38,642 bases of DNA from Candidatus Kuenenia stuttgartensis (GTDB lineage: Bacteria > Planctomycetota > Planctomycetia > Pirellulales > UBA1268), in NCBI GenBank assembly GCA_945883745.1, contig CAMCYH010000020.1, positions 1 through 38,642 on the forward strand, read 5' to 3'. How positions within the stretch are numbered: the first letter of the stretch is position 1; every line of letters starts with the position of its first letter. Shown piece after piece: positions 36,004 to 38,642 of this stretch. Both the position numbers and the translations under genes were made by a program. The notes beneath the pieces were generated by a model. It did no database searches and was not told the DNA's origin. It was given only the letters and a program-made list of their open reading frames with translations.

Positions 36004-38133
36004 GTTGGCGATCACCGAGAGTGAGCTCAGCGTCATCGCGGCGGCGGCGAGCATCGGGCTCGTCACATGGCCGAGCAGCGGATAGAGGGCTCCGGCGGCG
36101 ACAGGGATTGCGAGCACGTTGTAGAGGAAGGCGAGCACGAGGTTTTGCCGGACGGTGGACATCGTGGCAAGCGCCAGGTCAATTGCCCGAGGCACTGCGG
36201 CGAGGCCGCCAGAGAGGAGCGTGATGTCGGCGGTCTCGAGGGCCACGTCGGCCCCCGACCCCATCGCGATGCCGACGTCGGCTGTGGCAAGAGCGGGCGC
36301 ATCGTTGATCCCGTCGCCCACGAAGGCGACCATGCTGCCGTCCGGATCGGCGGCACGACAGGTCTCGACCCAACGGGCTTTCTCCGCCGGCGCGAGACCG
36401 CCATAAGCCTCTTCAATGCCGACCCGCGCCGCGACTGCCTGCGCCGTGGCATCTCGGTCGCCGGAAAGCATGACAAGCCTTCGCCCCTGTTCCTTCAGCG
36501 TGCCGATCACATCCGCTGCTTCGGGCCGTGGCGGATCGGCGATGGCAAACGTCCCGGCCAGGCGGCCGTCGATCGCAACGAGGATGAGCGTGGCTTCTGG
36601 CGTAGCCAGCTGGTGGGTGCCGGGGCTCCCGATGAGGTCGATGCCCTCGGCCGCCAGAAAAGCCTCAGTCCCCGCGAGAACCACATGCTCGCCGACCCGG
36701 CCACGGATGCCACGGCCCACCACCGCCGCGACCTGCGTGGCTTCGCCAAGCGAGACTCCGAAATTTGCCGCCGCGTCGGTAAACGCCCGGGCCAGCGCAT
36801 GCTCGCTGGCCATCTCGAGGCTGGCCGTGATGCCAAGGAGCCGGCGGGCCGAAGAGGCCTGCCATGTCGACCGATCATCACCCTCGATCTCAAGGCGGGA
36901 TCCGTCGTCATGCAAAACCAGAGTGGCAACGATCCGCGGCCGGCCCTGGGTGAGCGTGCCTGTCTTGTCGAAGACGATCGTCTTCGACCGGGCGAGCTTT
37001 TCCATCGCCTCGGCCGATCGCACCAGAATTCCCTGGCGGGCGCCGCGGCCAATCGCCACCGTCATCGCGAGGGGTGTCGCCAGGCCCAGGGCACAGGGGC
37101 AGGCGATCACGAGCACGCTCACCGCGGAAAGCAGGCCGAGAGCCAGCCGCGGCTGTGGGCCAAGCAGTGACCAGCCGAGAAAGGTCGCCGCCGCCACGAC
37201 CAGCACGGCAGGCACGAACACCGCGGCCACCCGGTCGGCGAGCTGCTCGATCGGTGCCCGGTGTTCGTGGGCCTCGCGCACGAGCCGAGTGATCCGGGAC
37301 ACGAGCGCCCCCTCGGCTGCCACATCGGCCCGTACCACGATCGCGGCCGAGCCATTGATGGCTCCACCGAGCACCCGATCGCCGACCACGCGGTCGACTG
37401 GAAGCGGCTCGCCGGTGAGGAGCGACTCGTCGCAGGTGGTCGACCCTTCAAGAATCGTGGCATCGGTGGGGATCCGGCCGCCGGGGCGGACGCGGAGCCG
37501 ATCGCCCCGGCGAATCTGCTCGAGAGGCACCGTTTCCATTTGACCATCGTCAACGATCCGGTCGGCGGTCGGTGGCGACAGGTCCATCAGTGCGCGGATC
37601 GAAGCCGTTGTGCTGCGGCGGGCCCTGCTTTCCAGCAACTGGCCGATGAGCACGAGCACCACGATCATGCCGGCCGACTCGAAAAACACCTCCACGCTGC
37701 CATCCTCCCGACGGAAGGCAGCCGGAAAGATGCTGGGGACGAGCGTCGCGATCGTACTGGCCGTCCAGGCCACAAGCACGCCCAGCGCGATGAGCGAAAA
37801 CATCCCGGGCCGGCCCCGACGAAATCCCTCCCAGCCTCCGGTGAGAATGGGCCATCCGCCCCAGAAGACAATCGGAGTGGCGAGCAGCAGTTGCAGCCAG
37901 TTGCCAGGCGTTCCTGCCAGCCATTCGGGCACATGGAGGCCAAGCATATGTCCCACCATGCCCGCCATGGCTACTGCCATGAGGAGGGCGGCGAGAATCG
38001 CGCACGCGAAGAGCCGCCGTTGCTCGGGCTTGGTGCTCGGCTCTTCGCGAGCGCAGCAGGGCTTGAGAGGTGGGCGGCCGGGGCCGGTCGGTGCTGCTGC
38101 GGGCGTCTCGATGATCGTCAAGTGCGGGAGCAT
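35980..38133 (-). CDS. copA: Cu+-type P1B ATPase lacking a heavy-metal-binding domain
   Basis: Copper-exporting (or cuproenzyme-loading) P-type ATPase of 717 residues. Core motifs: LLTGEPLPV in the actuator domain, CPC in VIACPCALGLATP (TM6), the phosphorylated DKTGTLTQGRP and GDGINDAPALA. The Cu+ signatures of TM7 and TM8 are NLVLAFLYNVLAIPVAAGALYP (split here as FLYNVLAIP) and PMLAAAAMTLSSLSV. The N-terminal 40 residues contain only one Cys pair (KPCCARE) and no GMTCxxC domain. The HP locus of the N-domain reads SEHALARAF instead of SEHPL, so the usual Pro is Ala. ATG 38133 is 21 bases after the trpD stop with no clear ribosome site. The gene ends overlapping the MFS gene by 24 bases. Confidence 0.92.
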   Translation of the reverse strand: MLPHLTIIETPAAAPTGPGRPPLKPCCAREEPSTKPEQRRLFACAILAALLMAVAMAGMVGHMLGLHVPEWLAGTPGNWLQLLLATPIVFWGGWPILTGGWEGFRRGRPGMFSLIALGVLVAWTASTIATLVPSIFPAAFRREDGSVEVFFESAGMIVVLVLIGQLLESRARRSTTASIRALMDLSPPTADRIVDDGQMETVPLEQIRRGDRLRVRPGGRIPTDATILEGSTTCDESLLTGEPLPVDRVVGDRVLGGAINGSAAIVVRADVAAEGALVSRITRLVREAHEHRAPIEQLADRVAAVFVPAVLVVAAATFLGWSLLGPQPRLALGLLSAVSVLVIACPCALGLATPLAMTVAIGRGARQGILVRSAEAMEKLARSKTIVFDKTGTLTQGRPRIVATLVLHDDGSRLEIEGDDRSTWQASSARRLLGITASLEMASEHALARAFTDAAANFGVSLGEATQVAAVVGRGIRGRVGEHVVLAGTEAFLAAEGIDLIGSPGTHQLATPEATLILVAIDGRLAGTFAIADPPRPEAADVIGTLKEQGRRLVMLSGDRDATAQAVAARVGIEEAYGGLAPAEKARWVETCRAADPDGSMVAFVGDGINDAPALATADVGIAMGSGADVALETADITLLSGGLAAVPRAIDLALATMSTVRQNLVLAFLYNVLAIPVAAGALYPLLGHVTSPMLAAAAMTLSSLSVIANSLRLRNP

Positions 38134-38154
38134 GACGTGGCCTGCAGTGGTGGG

Positions 38155-38642
38155 TCAGGCCTCGCTCGCATGCGAGGCCACGAGCAAGCGCTCGAGCACG
38201 CGGCGGGCCTGGCCCGAGTCGATGGCCGCCATGGCCTCTCGTGCCGCTGCGGGAAGGTCGCGAACGCTCCCCGCAGCCCACAGCAGGGCCGCGGCATTCA
38301 GCACGACGATGTCCCGGCGGGGGCCGGGCTGGCCATCGAGCACGGAGTGGATACAGGCGGCGCTTTCCTCGGCGTCGGTCGCGAGCAGGGCGGCGCGGTC
38401 GTCGAATGATCGCGTCACGAGTCCAAAATCTTCGGGCGTCCAGGTGGCCTCGCGAATGCCCTGCGGAGAGACATCGAGCACGCGGGTCGGTGCAAAGAGA
38501 CCGACCTCATCGACACCGTCGTCGCTTCGCACAACGATCGCCCGCTGCATCCCGAGCAGCTGCGCGGCTTCTGCAACGGGCCAGCGGGCATCGTCACGGC
38601 CGACGCCGATCACCTGCACGGTGGCACCGGCTGGATTGCAGA
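38155..38642 (-). CDS. trpD: Anthranilate phosphoribosyltransferase, C-terminal part
   Basis: Transfers phosphoribose to anthranilate in tryptophan synthesis. The gene runs off the right end, and its frame is open to the last base. The visible 161 residues begin with the family CNPAGATVQVIGVG segment (usually NPAxxxxQLIGV). LLGMQRAIVVRSDDGVDEVG, the ATWTPEDFGL strand, NAAALLWAAG and the final AMAAIDSGQARRVLERLL helix follow. All are in TrpD order. The glycosyl-transferase-fold N-terminal half with the PRPP site is outside the window. copA follows 21 bases downstream on the same strand, which may be accidental. Confidence 0.9.
   Translation of the reverse strand, partial: CNPAGATVQVIGVGRDDARWPVAEAAQLLGMQRAIVVRSDDGVDEVGLFAPTRVLDVSPQGIREATWTPEDFGLVTRSFDDRAALLATDAEESAACIHSVLDGQPGPRRDIVVLNAAALLWAAGSVRDLPAAAREAMAAIDSGQARRVLERLLVASHASEA

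Noticed and set aside
34917..36224. A 435-codon plus-strand frame overlapping the MFS gene
   Set aside because: It is out of frame with the clear MFS protein and is Arg/Gly/Pro-rich, typical of frame shadows in high-GC DNA.
36067..37543. Long plus-strand open frames opposite copA
   Set aside because: They overlap the phosphorylation and CPC motifs of copA and show no protein-like pattern.

Overview
The window is a dense, high-G+C bacterial chromosome segment. It carries lipid A/LPS machinery (a WaaA-type Kdo transferase), an FHA-GAF-Fis regulator, a SecA with a SEC-C zinc tail and many secreted or membrane proteins with no obvious name. Together with short gene gaps, frequent GTG/TTG starts and few strong Shine-Dalgarno sites, this fits a Planctomycetes member (Pirellulales-like). 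That placement is an inference from gene style; no rRNA is present. I saw no tRNA, rRNA, CRISPR array, transposase or prophage gene. No gap between genes exceeds 300 bases; the longest are 25142-25431 (secA/BLUF), 30238-30505, 30893-31151 and 20261-20508.

Region 1 (1-6937): the end of an unknown gene, then a minus-strand operon read right to left: xseA, xseB, ispA, dxs, nadK and a secreted protein. xseA/xseB, dxs/nadK and nadK/secreted protein are joined by 4-base stop/start overlaps. It pairs exonuclease VII with isoprenoid precursor synthesis and NADP supply.

Region 2 (6965-12871): a TetA-like MFS exporter whose 3' end overlaps the convergent FHA-GAF-Fis regulator, a two-domain CbiX chelatase, and a Prc/Tsp tail-specific protease.

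Region 3 (12989-25141, all minus): secA, waaA, a pair of palindromes, then metK, a membrane protein, a 35-residue membrane peptide gene, a UDP-sugar pyrophosphorylase and manC, closed by two hairpins; then a lipase-like hydrolase, ruvX and an atypical SDR. The theme is cell envelope export and nucleotide-sugar supply.

Region 4 (25432-32651): a stand-alone BLUF blue-light sensor followed by a transmembrane chemoreceptor, a PhnP-like metallo-hydrolase, a membrane fatty-acid desaturase (minus), a 128-residue unknown and a DEAD-box RNA helicase.

Region 5 (32690-38642): an acyl-CoA-ligase-like enzyme fused to a C-terminal cyclic-nucleotide-binding domain, a divergent MFS exporter, a Cu+-type P1B ATPase without an N-terminal metal-binding domain, and the C-terminal part of TrpD running off the window.

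The observations most worth following are the BLUF/chemoreceptor pair, the ligase-cNMP fusion, the 35-residue membrane peptide in the metK-manC operon, the G10 tract that could fuse NAD kinase to the downstream secreted protein by slippage, and the structured leaders of metK and secA.
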